Origin: Adiantum capillus-veneris | Lineage: Eukaryota > Streptophyta > Polypodiopsida > Polypodiales > Pteridaceae | DNA length: 64,000 bases | Assembly (NCBI GenBank): GCA_014529385.2 | Contig: CM043969.1 | Location: 9,835,001-9,899,000 of the forward strand | Direction of reading: 5' to 3' | In this document: positions 34,135 through 45,705 of the stretch, one piece after another | Layout: each line of letters opens with the position of its first letter | Numbering within the stretch: the first letter of the stretch is position 1 | Notes under the pieces: model-generated | Database searches by the model: none | Seen by the model: the letters and a program-made list of their open reading frames with translations, nothing else | What the model was told of the DNA's origin: nothing | Program-made: the position numbers and the translations under genes

Positions 34135-35040
34135 CTCGTGCTAGCCTGGGGAAAGCTCGGATGAGCTTCACGATGAAACAAAAGTTGTTTAGCATGGTGA
34201 TGCGGCCCTATTTGGCAGTTTTCATGCCCCAGTGCTAAGCAAGAGGGCTTTTTTATGCTCCCTAGCAAACAACGGGGCCATCGTTGCTTAGGGAGGGGAG
34301 CCTATTTATGGAGACTGAATGCAAAGAGAAGAGCATACTAAATGGGGGGGGGGGGGAATTGCATGAGGAGGAAGGATGTTTGAACGTGAGGAGGAGCAAG
34401 AGGAAGGAGGGTTTGCAATCTCTTGCTCTCGACCTCAAGGAGAAAGGACTTCATCTCTTTCTCTCTTGCTCTCGTGATCAAGAAAGGAAGAACTCAATCT
34501 GTTTCTCCCTCACTCTATACATTAAGAAGGAAAGGAACAATCTCTTGCTTGGAGCAAGGAAGGAGTGAATCTCTCTCTGGGAGCAAGGAAGAAGAAACAT
34601 ATCTCTCTCGACCTTGATTTGGGAACATTAAAGAAGGGAAGTACGAAGAATATTTAGATCAATTGAAGGAAGCCGCAGAAAGTGCAGAGAGCTCATGAGG
34701 ATAGTTGAAGCAGGTAAATCAACATTCAAAACTTTCCATCATCGTCATCAGTCTGAAGGTTAATTAATCATCTTATTAAACCCCCATGTCGTTAATAGCC
34801 CGATTAATCTGTAAAGGGAGCTTAAACTCCTATTTACCAGTTAATCCAAGTGTTGGTGCTGCTCACAGCCCGCCTTGGCTATCGATTACATTGTACTCAA
34901 ACCTTGACTTGATTAATTGAAGTTTATAGTGATTACTAGAACCACTTTTATTTGTTGTTCTCGTTCTATCTCTTCCACACCTCTCATAGCCAGAGGCCCC
35001 GCACCTACCCGGCTCACGTTTCAATCCCATATCCCCCGAC
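33177..35040 (+). repeat. Long 5' LTR of DUF4100-type gypsy copy 3
   Basis: It begins TGTCGTGTAGCTCCGGTCCC and shares most of its length up to about 34590 with 53864-55204, the 3' LTR of copy 2. Ends are placed at TGTC...GACA just before the primer site, giving about 1.86 kb. A (GA)n tract lies at 34069-34132, a TATA-like GCCTATTTATGG at about 34309, and a G run at 34345-34356. Short frames inside it are not genes. Confidence 0.75.
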
Positions 35041-35045
35041 AAACT

Positions 35046-35058
35046 TGGTGAACCCGAC
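35046..35058 (+). promoter_or_regulatory. Primer-binding-site candidate, DUF4100-type gypsy copy 3
   Basis: TGGTGAACCCGAC follows the LTR end within a few bases, and TGGTGTACCCGAC precedes the gag of copy 1 (11911). The shared position before gag in two copies supports a primer site; the tRNA is not identified. Confidence 0.5.
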
Positions 35059-35059
35059 A

Positions 35060-35600
35060 TGAATGCAAGCCGGGGTGGGATATTTATAACGAGGAATATT
35101 TCTACACCGCAGGAGGCAGCCATGCAACAGATGATGCACTAATTTGCAGCATACAGGCAACAATAGCAAGCCGCCCAGCAGTAGTATAATTTGCAAGAGC
35201 GGTTTCGTAAAGCTCGGCAGACAGTTACATATACGTTACAACAATTTGAAGGCCGGGATATTAGCAAATTTTGCAATATCTATGAGCAGGAAATGGAAGA
35301 TAATGGAATCGATGATCAAAATGGAGGGGAAGGGCTTCATTTAATTGCAGTGCCATAACTTAGGAGCCGAATTAGACAGATTCAGGCGGCTCAAGGCCCA
35401 ATTTGGTAGGAATTCAAGAAGGCAATGTAGGAGGAATATTTTCTTGAGGATCCACAAAGGATGACCAGACAGAGCTTTATGAAGTGGGTGCAAAAGAAAA
35501 ATAAAAATTTATCAGCACGAGAGTTGTTATAGGAGTTTGAAAAGAAATTTGACCAATTGTCCTCGACCAAGGATTTCATTCACGTCTTCATGTGAAGTGC
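35060..35600 (+). pseudogene. DUF4100-type gypsy copy 3: gag N-terminal relic
   Basis: A reading frame with several stops encodes LQQFEGRDISKFCNIYEQEM, SRIRQIQAAQ, then EEYFLEDPQRMTRQSFMKWV and EFEKKFDQLSSTK. The same order is seen in copies 1 and 2. Stops replace expected Gln or Glu (for example TAG in AM*EEYF and ELL*EFEK). Homology ends near 35600, so this copy is LTR plus partial gag only. Confidence 0.72.
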
Positions 35601-35916
35601 GAAGTGGTAATAACTCATGTCATGAGAGTGTTAATAACATCAAATTCACAAGCACCTATTGGAACTAGCCTTTCCTGGTAGCCCGACGGTATTTTTGGTT
35701 GGCCCGATGGGACCCGACGAGCGAGCAGTCATACCTGGCAAGCTCGGTTATATCCTCCTCTTGCCCCCCATTTTTGGAGGTGTCTATATAAACGATGTCT
35801 CATACTTGACTCCATTTATTTTATCACACTTGTTGGCTTATTTGAGGTCTTGGTTTTCATTCAGGTAGCTTTGATTCCTATGTTTTTTAATGACACAAAT
35901 TTTTACGACTGACTTT
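35601..35916 (+). promoter_or_regulatory. CCCGNNGGG cluster and TATA-like box upstream of hAT relic
   Basis: CCCGACGG, CCCGATGGG and CCCGACGAG fall within 35677-35722, followed by CTATATAAAC at 35784-35793. The five-copy tandem repeat and then the transposase frame lie downstream, so this may be the transposase promoter or the element's 5' end. The terminal inverted repeat is not resolved. Confidence 0.4.
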
Positions 35917-36630
35917 CCCTTGGGTGTCTATCCGCCTGTAAACAGGTTTGGGTAGGGAGCATACTTGCGGAGGGTATAGGTGGTGCAAGTGCTTGGGGCT
36001 CCTTTCTATGGTTGGAATGGAGTGCTCCTTATCACTACACCTACGTATTGTTTGTTACGTATAATTACCTCCCTTGTGTGTCTATCCGCCTCAAAACAAG
36101 TTTGGGTAGGGAGCATCCTTGTGGAGTAGGTGGTGCAAGTGCTTGGGACTCATTTCTATGGTTGGAATGTAGTGATCCTTATCACTACACCTACGTATTG
36201 TTTGTTACGTATAGTTACCTCCCTTGGGTGTCTATCCGCCTAGAAACAAGTTTGGGTAGGGAGCATCCTTGTGGAGGGTATAAGTGGTGCAAGTGCTTGG
36301 GGCTCATTTCTATGGTTGGAATGGAGTGCTCCATATCATCACTACACCTACGTATTGTTTGTTATGTATAGTTACCTCCCTTGGGTGTCTATCTGCCTGG
36401 AAATAGGTTTGGGTAGGGAGCATCCTTGAGGAGGATATAGGTGGTGCAAGTGCTTGGGGCTCATTTCTATGGTTGGAATGGAGCACTCCTTATCACTACA
36501 CCTACGTAGTTTTTGTTACATATAGTTAAATCCCTTGGGTGTCTATCTGCCTGGAAACAGGTTTGGGTAGGGATCATCCTTGCGGAGGGTATAGGTGGTT
36601 GCAAGTGCTTGGGGATCATTTTTCGCTTTA
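35917..36630. repeat. Tandem repeat, five units of ~154 bp
   Basis: Units start CCCTTGGGTGTCTATCCGCC at 35917, 36071, 36221, 36378 and 36532 (the last partial). Each contains TTTGGGTAGGGAGCATCCTT and CACTACACCTACGTA. Small indels vary the unit length from 150 to 157 bp, so it is not a coding repeat. Confidence 0.93.
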
Positions 36631-36718
36631 TGTTTATATGTATATTATTTTACTTTGTTGTACAATTGCTCAATTAAATTCTATTTTTCAAAAAATTATT
36701 ATTTTTATGATTGTATGA

Positions 36719-37214
36719 ATGTATAGGTGGCTTGTGAACTTGTCATGGATGCCAATGCTTGCTCTCAGAACATCAATACAGCTACTTCTAGTTGCTCATC
36801 GACTGGTGGTGGTATCAAACAATGGAGCTTCCAATAAAGGGAAGTGCAAGGCCATCGGTGATAAGGTGCCAGGGCCTGAGAGGCAATTTGATGACAATGT
36901 AAGATCATTTTCAGATTGGCGTTGCAAATTATGTGGCAAAGAAAAATCAGGAGGTGCACCTCGTCTTATGGAACACTTCCTTGGATTAGGGAATGGAACA
37001 AATAATAGGTCTACGGGAGGCAGATATAATGGAGTAGGTCATCAGAGTGCCACAAAATTCTTGAGAGAGTTGTTACGAGGTGTAGCCAATGCAAGGAAAC
37101 CTATAATACCGACTCCAAGCCGTCATGCTTCAGAGCACCAAGGCAGTGTTGCCTCAACAGAAGGGGGACAAAATAGTGGTGCACCCTCCATGCCGACCAA
37201 CACACAAACACACA

Positions 37215-37290
<76 letters not shown>

Positions 37291-39122
37291 GAGCTAGCAC
37301 TCAAGATGGATCGCCCAAGTTTAGGGTTGAAATGCATAGAACGAGGCAAGTAAGTCTAGAGCAAAGATTTCGATCAATTGCTCTTGAAGAGGCACAATAT
37401 TCTCTTGCACAAGCTATCTATTTTACAGGTGGTTCTATGTTGATGGTCACACGAGAGTCATGGAAGCATGCATGGAAGAAGATTGGTGAGCATGGGGATG
37501 GCTTCTCCCCTCCATCATATCATCAAATGCGGACAACCGTCTTGGATAAATGCTTTAGAAACACCCAAAAGAAGTTGATCGATTGATCTTGAAATCAGTT
37601 GATCAAACAGGATGCAGTATAGTCACTGATGGATGGTCAAATGTCCAAAGCAGGCCACTGATCAATGTTATGATATTCAGTCCTCGAAGGGAGTGCTTCA
37701 TTAAATTGGTTGATAGCTCAGGTGAGATAAGGTCAGGGAGTTCTATAGCCGATATAATCACAGAAACAATTCATAAAGTTGGTGTCCAAAATGTAGTACA
37801 AGTGATAATGGACAATGCCAAAAATTGTAGAGCAGTAGGTCGTCTCTTGGAAGAGCGCTTTCCTAGCTTGTACACATTTGGTTGCAATGCACATAGCTTG
37901 AATCTTGTGTTGCAGGATTGGTATAAGAAACAGGACACTGATTGGTTCAAAATAATTATAGATATGCAAGGAAGGTGGTGAAGTTTATTTTGAAGAGACA
38001 ACGTGTTGTGCTGGACATGTATCGGCAACGTATGTCCACAATATTGAAACTTCCATGTGAAAACAGATTTTACACTAACTTCTACACTATGGAGAGTCTT
38101 TTGCAAAATAAAAATGTTGTTTTGGAGACATTTGTTTGTGCAGGCTTCTATGAGCGGGAAGTAGAGCAACCAGTACAAGTAAAAACAAAGGTTTGATCTG
38201 TGACAATTCTTATTGACGATAGAAACTTTTGGTCTAATGTTGGGGACACATACTTGGTGATGAGGCCTGTGATGATATCTTTGCGTCAATTTGATCTTAA
38301 GTTACCCAATATAGGAACGGTGTACATGGGTTGGTATAATGTTCAAGAGAGCTTGAACTCTCCTTCAAAGCCAAAAAATTGGTTGATCAAGCCTTGGAGA
38401 GCACCTTTTAATAAGGCTAAAAGAAATATCTTAAATAAGTATGTACATGCTGAATGGGGTTAGTGCACATAGCCCACTACATAGTGTTGCTTTTCTGCTT
38501 GATCTAGAGTGTTGGAACATGGATTGTGATGATTTAGATGAGGAGGTGATTAAAGAATTTTATGATGCGGTAATTTCTACAGCAATCTAGATGATCAAGC
38601 CCAAGCAGTTACCAGCGTGACAAAGTACAGGGTAAAGGATGGGCTTTTCAATTTGGAGTTTGTGCAAAACCTTGCATAAAAAAAACCAGCATGGAGATGG
38701 TAGCTCATGAATGGTGCTTTGGAACCTACATTGCATCAATTGGATGTTAGGGTTCTTGTACAATATGCTTCCAATCCAAGTTCTGATTGAAAGTGGAGTA
38801 TGTACAGCTATGTACACTCGACTATTTGTAATCGACATCTCAGTCGAGAAATTGGTTTACCTATATTGCAATCAAAGGCTACTTAGCAATATTCAACCTG
38901 AAAGGTATGAAGAAGATAGACCACGGTGGACTCTGTGGATATGAATGAAGATCACCAAGAGCAAGGGAAGATGTGACAATCAAAGAACTAGAATTCTGTG
39001 AGCTTGGTGGATTTTCTTTGCTTGAATTGAATGCGAACCTTGAGGTGGATGATTTACCCCATACTCGGCAACGAAGGGCATTGTGGAGCAACGATGTAAA
39101 CACATATAATATTGTAGGTTAA
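36719..39122 (+). pseudogene. hAT-superfamily transposase (DUF659-type), broken
   Basis: An N-terminal BED-like zinc finger (W-x-C-x2-C near residue 68, with a His 19 residues after the second Cys) is followed by a low-complexity stretch containing (CA)n at 37201-37287. A linker ending NTQKKLID leads into DUF659 (SIVTDGWSNVQSRPLINVMI, FGCNAHSLNLVLQDWY). After a frameshift near 37969 come KVVKFILKRQRVVLDMY and LKLPCENRFYTNFY, and near 38790-38880 a C-terminal dimerisation segment (WSMYSYVHSTICNRH, then VEKLVYLYCNQRLL in another frame). Such enzymes cut and paste hAT DNA. Several frameshifts and stops (38194, 38461) disable it. Confidence 0.85.
37200..37287. repeat. (CA)n microsatellite within transposase frame
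   Basis: About 42 CA units read as a Thr-His run in one frame. Its length probably shifted the transposase frame at this point. Confidence 0.95.
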
Positions 39123-39504
39123 CACTTCATTGAGGTGCAAAACAATTGAATGTAATGCCAACCCTTTTTTTGTGGCTTGTGGCCCGTGGACCAAGTGACA
39201 TACCACAACTTTTATTTTATTGCCATTTAAGACGGTAGTCTGAGCATTGTCACTGTCAAAATTAAAAAGTATCATAAATTTTGTTTGCAATTCCAATGGA
39301 AAACTTTACACACTCTGAATTTATGACATTACTTTATGCACCAAGGAAGACTATGAAACCTTCATGGATCAATTTACCAACATTCAAGAAGTCACCGTAA
39401 GTTTTACAAGGATCCAATGTTCAATGCAAGGGAGATATATACAAGGGTCATAAGAGCCCGCATAAGAGTCACTAAAGTCCACTCCAGGCTAAGATGTTTA
39501 CAAT
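39123..39504. other. Spacer between hAT relic and minus-strand pseudogene
   Basis: No convincing frame. It may hold 3' untranslated sequence of both neighbours, which converge here. Confidence 0.45.
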
Positions 39505-40160
39505 TTACAATGATAAATTCAAACTATCCAAAATAGAGTCTCTCCCCCTTGCAATTGCTTCCAATAAGCATTGATAGTCTTTCTCCATTTTGAATATGGA
39601 ATACATAAGCTCGTCAATTGGAGCCTTGCAAATGTGGCATTCTTTTTTATTTACCATGTTTTGCATGAGACATGGAAAATGATACATGTGGCCACAAGCT
39701 ATTCTGTAGTCTCCACTCCAACTATGGAAAAAGTGTCCGCAAACTAGGCAGGGGCCAACTCAATCCTCAGTGTGACCTGGAGGTGGACGCAATGTGTTAG
39801 GATGCTTCATCATTTTCATGATCGATTGCTGTTGAACTCATTCCTCCATTTCACGGAGCTCACGCCTGAGCATCTTGATATATCTCTGTAACTCTTTGTT
39901 ATTGCTTGACTCCCCTTCCCTCGTCGTCTATGTGGATGTACGAAGTTGTGTTTGCAATTCTTGCACAGCGTCATGTGTTTGCATAGTGGAGCCAGCCAAT
40001 GCATATCTAAGCTCCTCTCGTGATATTGTGACTATCTCACTTTGGATATCCACTATAGTATTATTGGGGGCTCTACTGCTGAAGTCCACTGGCTCATTTC
40101 AAACAAATTGGACATATAGCATCTTTGCAAACCACAAGGGATAGTTCGTGTGGTTTAGTG
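39505..40160 (-). pseudogene. Coiled-coil protein with C-terminal Cys/His (RING-like) cluster, broken
   Basis: One minus-strand frame runs from about 40160 to TAA at 39505: NHTNYPLWFAKMLYV, VDIQSEIVTISREELRYA, an amphipathic segment KELQRYIKMLRRELREMEE, then CLVCGHFFHSW, ACGHMYHFPC and ECHICKAP. The spacing C-x2-C...C-x-H-x2-H-x2-C...C-x2-C suggests a zinc-binding, RING-like fold. Four stops interrupt it (in VQFV*NEP, TST*TTRE, MEE*VQQQ, TED*VGP). Its upstream edge abuts copia copy 2; the minus-strand kinase pseudogene lies beyond that element, so the two may once have been one gene. Confidence 0.6.
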
Positions 40161-40237
40161 TACTCCCTGTGTAGGCAGGTATATAGCTTCGGCATGCGTG
40201 CGCATGGATGTCACAACACACTTATCCAGCTTCCATT

Positions 40238-40373
40238 TGTTGGAATTAGGGTTGCAGAGAAACACACACAGCTTAGAGAAGACGAAGGAAGCTCAAGGCA
40301 CACAAGAGAGTGTGTTACTTAGTGTGTAATGGAAATATAGATAGCCCTAGAGTGATGGGCGTATATACAATGC
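40238..40373 (-). repeat. Copia copy 2, partial 3' LTR
   Basis: 136 bp matching the last 60% of the LTR (TTGGAATTAGGGTTGCAGAG on the + strand). The 5' part is missing at the junction with pol. Confidence 0.9.
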
Positions 40374-41900
40374 TGTCACTTGAGGATTGAAAACCTATCT
40401 GCAAGGTTGTCTTGTGTTGGCACATAAGCCAAGCTGATCTCTCCTGCTGAGAGCCTCTCTCTGACATAATGGTAATGCACCTCAATGTGCTTTGTGCGAG
40501 CATGAAAAACTGGGTTCCTCGCAACTGCCAATGCACTGTGACTGTCAGTGTAGATAGTGTTGGCAGTGTCCTGTCCAACACCCAAATCAGCCATAAGGCA
40601 TCTGAGCCATACACACTCAACCGTAGCTGTGAAGACTGCCCTGTACTTAGCCTCACAACTCGAAGTGGCCATAGTAGGTTTCTTCTTGCTCAACCATGAT
40701 ATACATGAACTGCCAAGCATGAAAAAAAAACCACTTGTGGACACTCGCGTGTCAAAACAACCAGCCCAATCTGAGTCCGAAAAAGCATGTAAGTCTGGTG
40801 GCAATGATCCCCCCTTGGGATAAAACAAGCCAAGATGTAAAGTGCCACTAAGGTAGCGGAAAATCCACTTGACATCCTGCCAATGCTTAGACCCTGGGCT
40901 ATGCATAAATCTGCTGACATGCGAGACTGAAAACTGAATATCCAGCCTCATGTTGCATACATAAAAGAGGTAGCCAACAACAATTTGGTAAAGAGTGACA
41001 TCAGCAGGATCACCAGCATCATGTAGACTCAACTTCAAACCTGTTCTCATGGGAGTGGCAATAGGTTTGCAATCCTCAAGTCCAAACTTACATAGCAATG
41101 TGTAACTTTTTTGACACAAGGCAATACCACCATCACACTGCTTAAATTGTATACCCAAGTAATGATGCAATAGCCCCAAATCTTTCATCTTGAAAGTAGC
41201 ATTCAAATCAGCCTTAAATTTAGCAATATGTCTCTCATTTGGTCCAGTGATCAACAAATCATCAACATAAAGAACCACAATGAGAAGTACATCACCCTCA
41301 CGCTTTACATACAACGTGCTTTCTGTTGGACTGTTACGAAAGCCTCGTTTAACCAAATGAGTGTCAGCTTTCTCATACCAAGCACGAGGAGATTGCTTCA
41401 ACCCATACAAAGCCTTCTTACATCTGCACACTTTGTCCTCTTGTCCTTTTATGACAAAACGGCGAGGCCGCGTTACATAAACTTCCTCAAATATGTCACC
41501 ATTCAAGAAAGTAATAACAATGTCTGATTGATGTACATCCGAACCAAAATGAGCTGCCAAGGCACATAGAAAACGTACAGTAGTCATACAACAAGTGGGA
41601 GCAAAAGTCTCCTCCTAATCTATACCTTTTTGCTGTGCATGACCTTTTGCAACAAGTCGAGCCTTATGGCGATCGATCTCACCATCCGGCTTGCGTTTCA
41701 ACTTGTAAACCCACTTCGTACCAATGTCCTTTTTGCCAGGAGGCAAATCACATAAAGTCCATGTGCATTTTCTATAAGTGCATCATATTCTGATTGCATG
41801 GCAGCCATCCAATTTTCTGAATTCGGTGCTTCATCAAAAGACAGAGGCTCCTCAACATCATGTAAGCTAGACACAGCCAAAGCATAACAATCTCATGCAT
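40374..41900 (-). pseudogene. pol: Copia copy 2 reverse transcriptase-RNase H
   Basis: A 403-codon minus frame from 41587 carries FLNGDIFEEVYVT, VVLYVDDLLITG (YVDD) and RNase H motifs SDSDWAGCFD, SSCEAKYRA and YTDSHSALAVA. The usual CEAEYRA motif has become CEAKYRA, changing the catalytic Glu region. A stop precedes MTTVRFL, and the C-terminus is replaced by a few residues read from the LTR junction. Confidence 0.9.
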
Positions 41901-43245
41901 AAGATGCATGGTGAGAGCCGGAATGAGTACGACTAGACAAAGGTGCATCCAATTTACTGTCACGGAAAGTGTGCACCAGCCATTTTGGCATACCTCTAGC
42001 CTGCTCATTTTCAGCCCTTTCCTCATCAAGTACATCATGTACATCTACATCAGTAATAGGCTGATCTAAAACATTTTCAGAAACCCCCATAGGCTGTACA
42101 TTTGCCTCATTGGAACTTACATTCGTATTTCCACCACTGAAAAGAGGCAACAAAGTGTCATAAATGTCGTGTGAGCTTACATTACTGTCTCTAGTACATG
42201 ATAGCAAGGGCTGAACAGAATCTTCCACAAACACTACATCCCAAGAAACCAGAATATGTTTTGTTTGCGGATGATACAACCTCTAACCTTTGCTTTCAGC
42301 ACTATAACCAACAAAAATACCTTTGACAGCCTTATCATCCAATTTTCTGCGCTGCACTTGTGGCACCAAAGCATATGCCAAACAGCCGAAAACATGCATC
42401 TGCTCAATAGAAGGCTTTCTATCATGCCATGGTTCATATGGAGTAAGAGACTGCAAAGATTTCGTAGGACACCTGTTTAGTACATAAGTGGCACACATGA
42501 TGGCCTCAAGACAAAAAGAATGCAGTGAAGCTTGACTTTTGACCATACATCGTGCCATTTCCGTAAGTGACCTGTTTTTCCTCTCAGCAACACCATTTTG
42601 CTGAGGTGTATAAGGCACTGTACATTGGTGTTTTATCCCACCACTAGCTAGAAATGCATTAAATTCATGAGACATATACTCCCCTCATCGATCGGAACGG
42701 AAGGTTCCCATAGTACATTTTGAGACATTTTCAGCCATAGCCAGAAATTGTTTGAAGCACATAAAAACTTCGGACTTTGCTTTAAGCAGAAATACCCATG
42801 CATGCCTGGAGTAATCATCAATGAAAGTCACAAAGTAGAGGTAATTTCCCAAGGATGGAGTTTGCATGGGCCCACAAACATCACTATGCACAAGCTGCAA
42901 CCTGCATGTGGCCCGGACCGAACCATCCCTTGGAAACTTAGAACGCTGCATCTTACCCAAAATACAGCCTTCACAAACATGTTTGACAGGTGCTTCAAGA
43001 GGTGGCAAAGAAGCAACCATATCAGATTTCTGCAAACGCAGCGAACTGGAAAAATTCAGATGACCAAACGTGCATGCCAAAGTTTTGCATCCGAAATAGC
43101 CCTTGAATCTGCAACAGCATTTGCAAAATTCTGTCCACACCTGTGATACAAAGTGAGCTTATACAGCCCATGGCACAAAAGGCCAGATGCAACAATTTCA
43201 TCACCAAAATTGAGATCATGAACTGTACATCTGTCATCCACAAAT
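41893..43245 (-). pseudogene. pol: Copia copy 2 integrase and linker
   Basis: Minus-strand pieces in successive frames give CEGCILGKMQRSKFP, VHSDVCGPMQTPSLG (first Asp), FRSDR then a stop in place of GGEY context (second Asp), and NGVAERKNRSLTEMARCM (Glu). The linker HPQTKHILVSWDVVFVEDSV leads to RT. At least three frameshifts or stops occur. Copy 2 retains the short segment (GIFVGYSAESKG) that copy 1 has lost. Confidence 0.88.
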
Positions 43246-43249
43246 TTGA

Positions 43250-43730
43250 CTACAAGTTCAAGTCTAGCAAGTGCGAGACAATTTCAAGTCTAGCAAGTGC
43301 GGATGCAGAAAAGAGATTCTTCTTGATCCCAGGTACATAAAGTGCATCAACAAGTGTGAAGGAACTGTCGTTTGCAGCAGTAAGCAAAATCTTTCCAACT
43401 TCCTGAACCGGATAAGAGACGTTGTTGGCACAAGTGACAGAATTCCCATGAAAGACAGACTCGAGAGAGGTAAACAATTCACGATGTGAGGTAATATGCT
43501 TTGTAGCACCACTATCAAAATACAACACATGTGAATGTGCAGCACAACTGACAAGCATGCATCATGGACAACAGGATTGTAAGTGCACTCTACGCTAAAA
43601 GCCCATTCTGCATCAACATCAGCATCACAGTCTCCTTCCACAGAAGACTCAACAATGGCTGCATTTGTAGTGAAACCAGCATTTGTAGTGGAACCACCCT
43701 CTTTCTTCTTGACCTCTTTGGACTTCAACT
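43250..43730 (-). pseudogene. pol: Copia copy 2 protease
   Basis: The minus frame at 43558-43250 has LYFDSGATKHITSHRELF, the aspartic protease core, with a frameshift to the segment VVESSVEGDCDADV upstream. It corresponds to 6130-6500 and 7908-8170 of copy 1. Confidence 0.87.
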
Positions 43731-44650
43731 TAGGACACGACTTGATCGAGTGATCATTAGCTTTACAATAATGGCAACGTATCTTCTTTTTGCCTTGTCA
43801 CCATAATTTCCAAACAAATTGCTGCCAGCAGAAGCATTAGGAACAAAATTTTTGCCACTCGTAGCAGAACCATAAGAAGTGGTTGCATTACTGTTACCAC
43901 CCTTTCTTTGAGAAGTAATAAAAGCCTGTTCAACTGCACGCTGCCTAGTCCTGTTTTTTCTGGAAAGTGACTCTTGCAACAACAATGTGTATAATGTATC
44001 AAACTTGACAACTTCTAGATTTCCTTGTGTCATAAGTCTCCAAGTACTAGCAAAAGTCTGGAAAGAATCTGGTAAGGCATCAAGAACAGTCTTACCATCT
44101 GGTAAGAATCTGCACTAGGGAACTATCTGAAATGACTTCACCTATAGAAATGAGTTGCTCATTGATATCCTTGATACTAGCAAGGAAAGTGTCCATATCA
44201 TCTTCCTCATGCATAATCTTTGACTCCAGCTCTTTACGCAACAAAGCAAGTTTAGCCTCATTGCGACTTGCATAAAGACCAACCAAAATATCCCAAGCCT
44301 GTTTTGCAGATTTTGCTGAATGGATGTGAAGAACAATGGTGCGCTTCACAGACAACGCAATCAATGCACGAGCCTGCGCATCCTTAACATCCCAACGAGC
44401 TTGTTCTGCCGTAGGCAAAACAACTCTAACATCAGCAATCCTTGCAGCAAGACCTGCAACATCCTCAACATTGCCTACATCTTCAGAACCAGGACGTACA
44501 TCAATGCCCTGCACAATGTTCCAGACACCCTTTGACACAAGAACATAATGCATCATATAAGCCCACATAGGGTAATTGTCCCCATCCAACCTGTCCTCAG
44601 CAGCAAACATCTTGAACACATCTGTGTTGTTCTCGCTCCATTTCTCCTAT
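43725..44650 (-). pseudogene. gag: Copia copy 2 gag
   Basis: MFKMFAAEDRLDGDNYPMWA starts an intact UBN2-like gag segment (44619-44092). A frameshift near 44100 is followed by RLMTQGNLEVVKFDTLYTLL and the knuckle region near 43760. It lacks the early frameshift of copy 1. Confidence 0.88.
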
Positions 44651-44927
44651 TTTTCGGCAGTTTTCACATCAGGTACATCGTTTACCATGGCTGAAGTACA
44701 CTGATAGAAATTCTGCACAAAATGACGAAATAGCCTGTGTAGTACTGCCTGTAGTGGGAATGGGTGCCGAAATGAGCCCAAATAAAAAATCTGAGCAGAC
44801 CAAGCTCTATGAGCTTGCCCAAAGTATTTGTCGACCTGCGAACGCTCACCAAAGCTCACTGAAATCGGAGAAAGTGAGCAGGCGTGTACTGGAGCAGCTG
44901 GCGACTAAGCCTGGGAGGACGCAACGT

Positions 44928-45168
44928 GCTCTGATACCAATTGTTGGAATTAGGGTTGCAGAGAAACACACACAGCTTAGAGAAGATGAAGGAAGCTCAA
45001 GGCACACAATAGAGAGTGTGTTACTTAGTGTGTAATAGAAAGATAGATAGCCCTAGAGTGATGGGCGTATATACAATGCTCGGGGGAAAAAACCTCCTAA
45101 AGAGGGAAAAAATGCCCCGACGGTCCTAGTGTGTTCACACACATCACTACCACATGTATATGGTAACA
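44928..45168 (-). repeat. Copia copy 2 primer binding site and 5' LTR
   Basis: The reverse complement of TGGTATCAGAGC lies at 44928-44939, two bases inside the LTR 44942-45168 (227 bp). On the minus strand the LTR runs TGTTACCATATACATGTGG to CTAATTCCAACA. Confidence 0.93.
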
Positions 45169-45705
45169 CGATCTTCCCTTGCAAATACAAAAGTCATCAA
45201 CAAGTGCCCGCAAGCGATCATATTCTTTTTTAGATTTTTCAAGCTCGTCCATACATGTCATAATCACAATTACAATATCTCAATGTGCGATAGAACTTAA
45301 GTTTGCATCACAAATATGTTTGCAAATCCACTGGTACACCTTGGTTTACGTTATCACAACACACCACACTTTGTATTAATCATTGTGCACCATGACTTTA
45401 TTTGCAAATACAATGTCCAGATTTCAACTAAAACTATAACAACACACCACATGGATCACTTTGCTCCATTATTACAAAAAGACTTTACTTTTGAATACAG
45501 ATTCACAAATTCAACAGAAAATATCACGACACATTGCATTGTGTATTAATTGCTTTGCCCCATGACTACATCATTATAAAATGGAACAATTTAAGTCAAT
45601 GGTCCATGAATATACAAAAGCTCCATTTACATATGTCAGATAATCCGAAAGAGACTACTATTTACAAAGGTGATCAGAGTAAACTAAAATCTAGGCATCA
45701 TCTCA
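45169..45705. other. Spacer with three degenerate ~85-bp repeats
   Basis: TATCACAACACACCAC-like words near 45349, 45431 and 45521 start similar units containing GCACCATGACT. On the minus strand, just before copia copy 2, CMDELEKSKKEYDRLRALVD (45250-45190) reads as a short coiled-coil segment in frame with no stop. It may be part of the split kinase/coiled-coil locus. Confidence 0.4.

Larger units (their letters stand above)
40238..45168 (-). mobile_element. Ty1/copia retrotransposon, copy 2 (3' end deleted)
   Basis: Same family as copy 1, on the minus strand. The 5' LTR is 44942-45168; gag, protease, integrase, RT and RNase H follow downwards. The 3' end is abnormal: coding sequence at about 40374 joins directly to the middle of an LTR (40238-40373), so the end of RNase H, the 3' untranslated region and the first ~90 bp of the 3' LTR are deleted. 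Flanking bases (CCATT, CGATC) show no target duplication. Confidence 0.92.

Noticed and set aside
37101-37349. Cys-Val-rich minus-strand frame
   Set aside because: Antisense reading of the (CA)n tract in the hAT relic.
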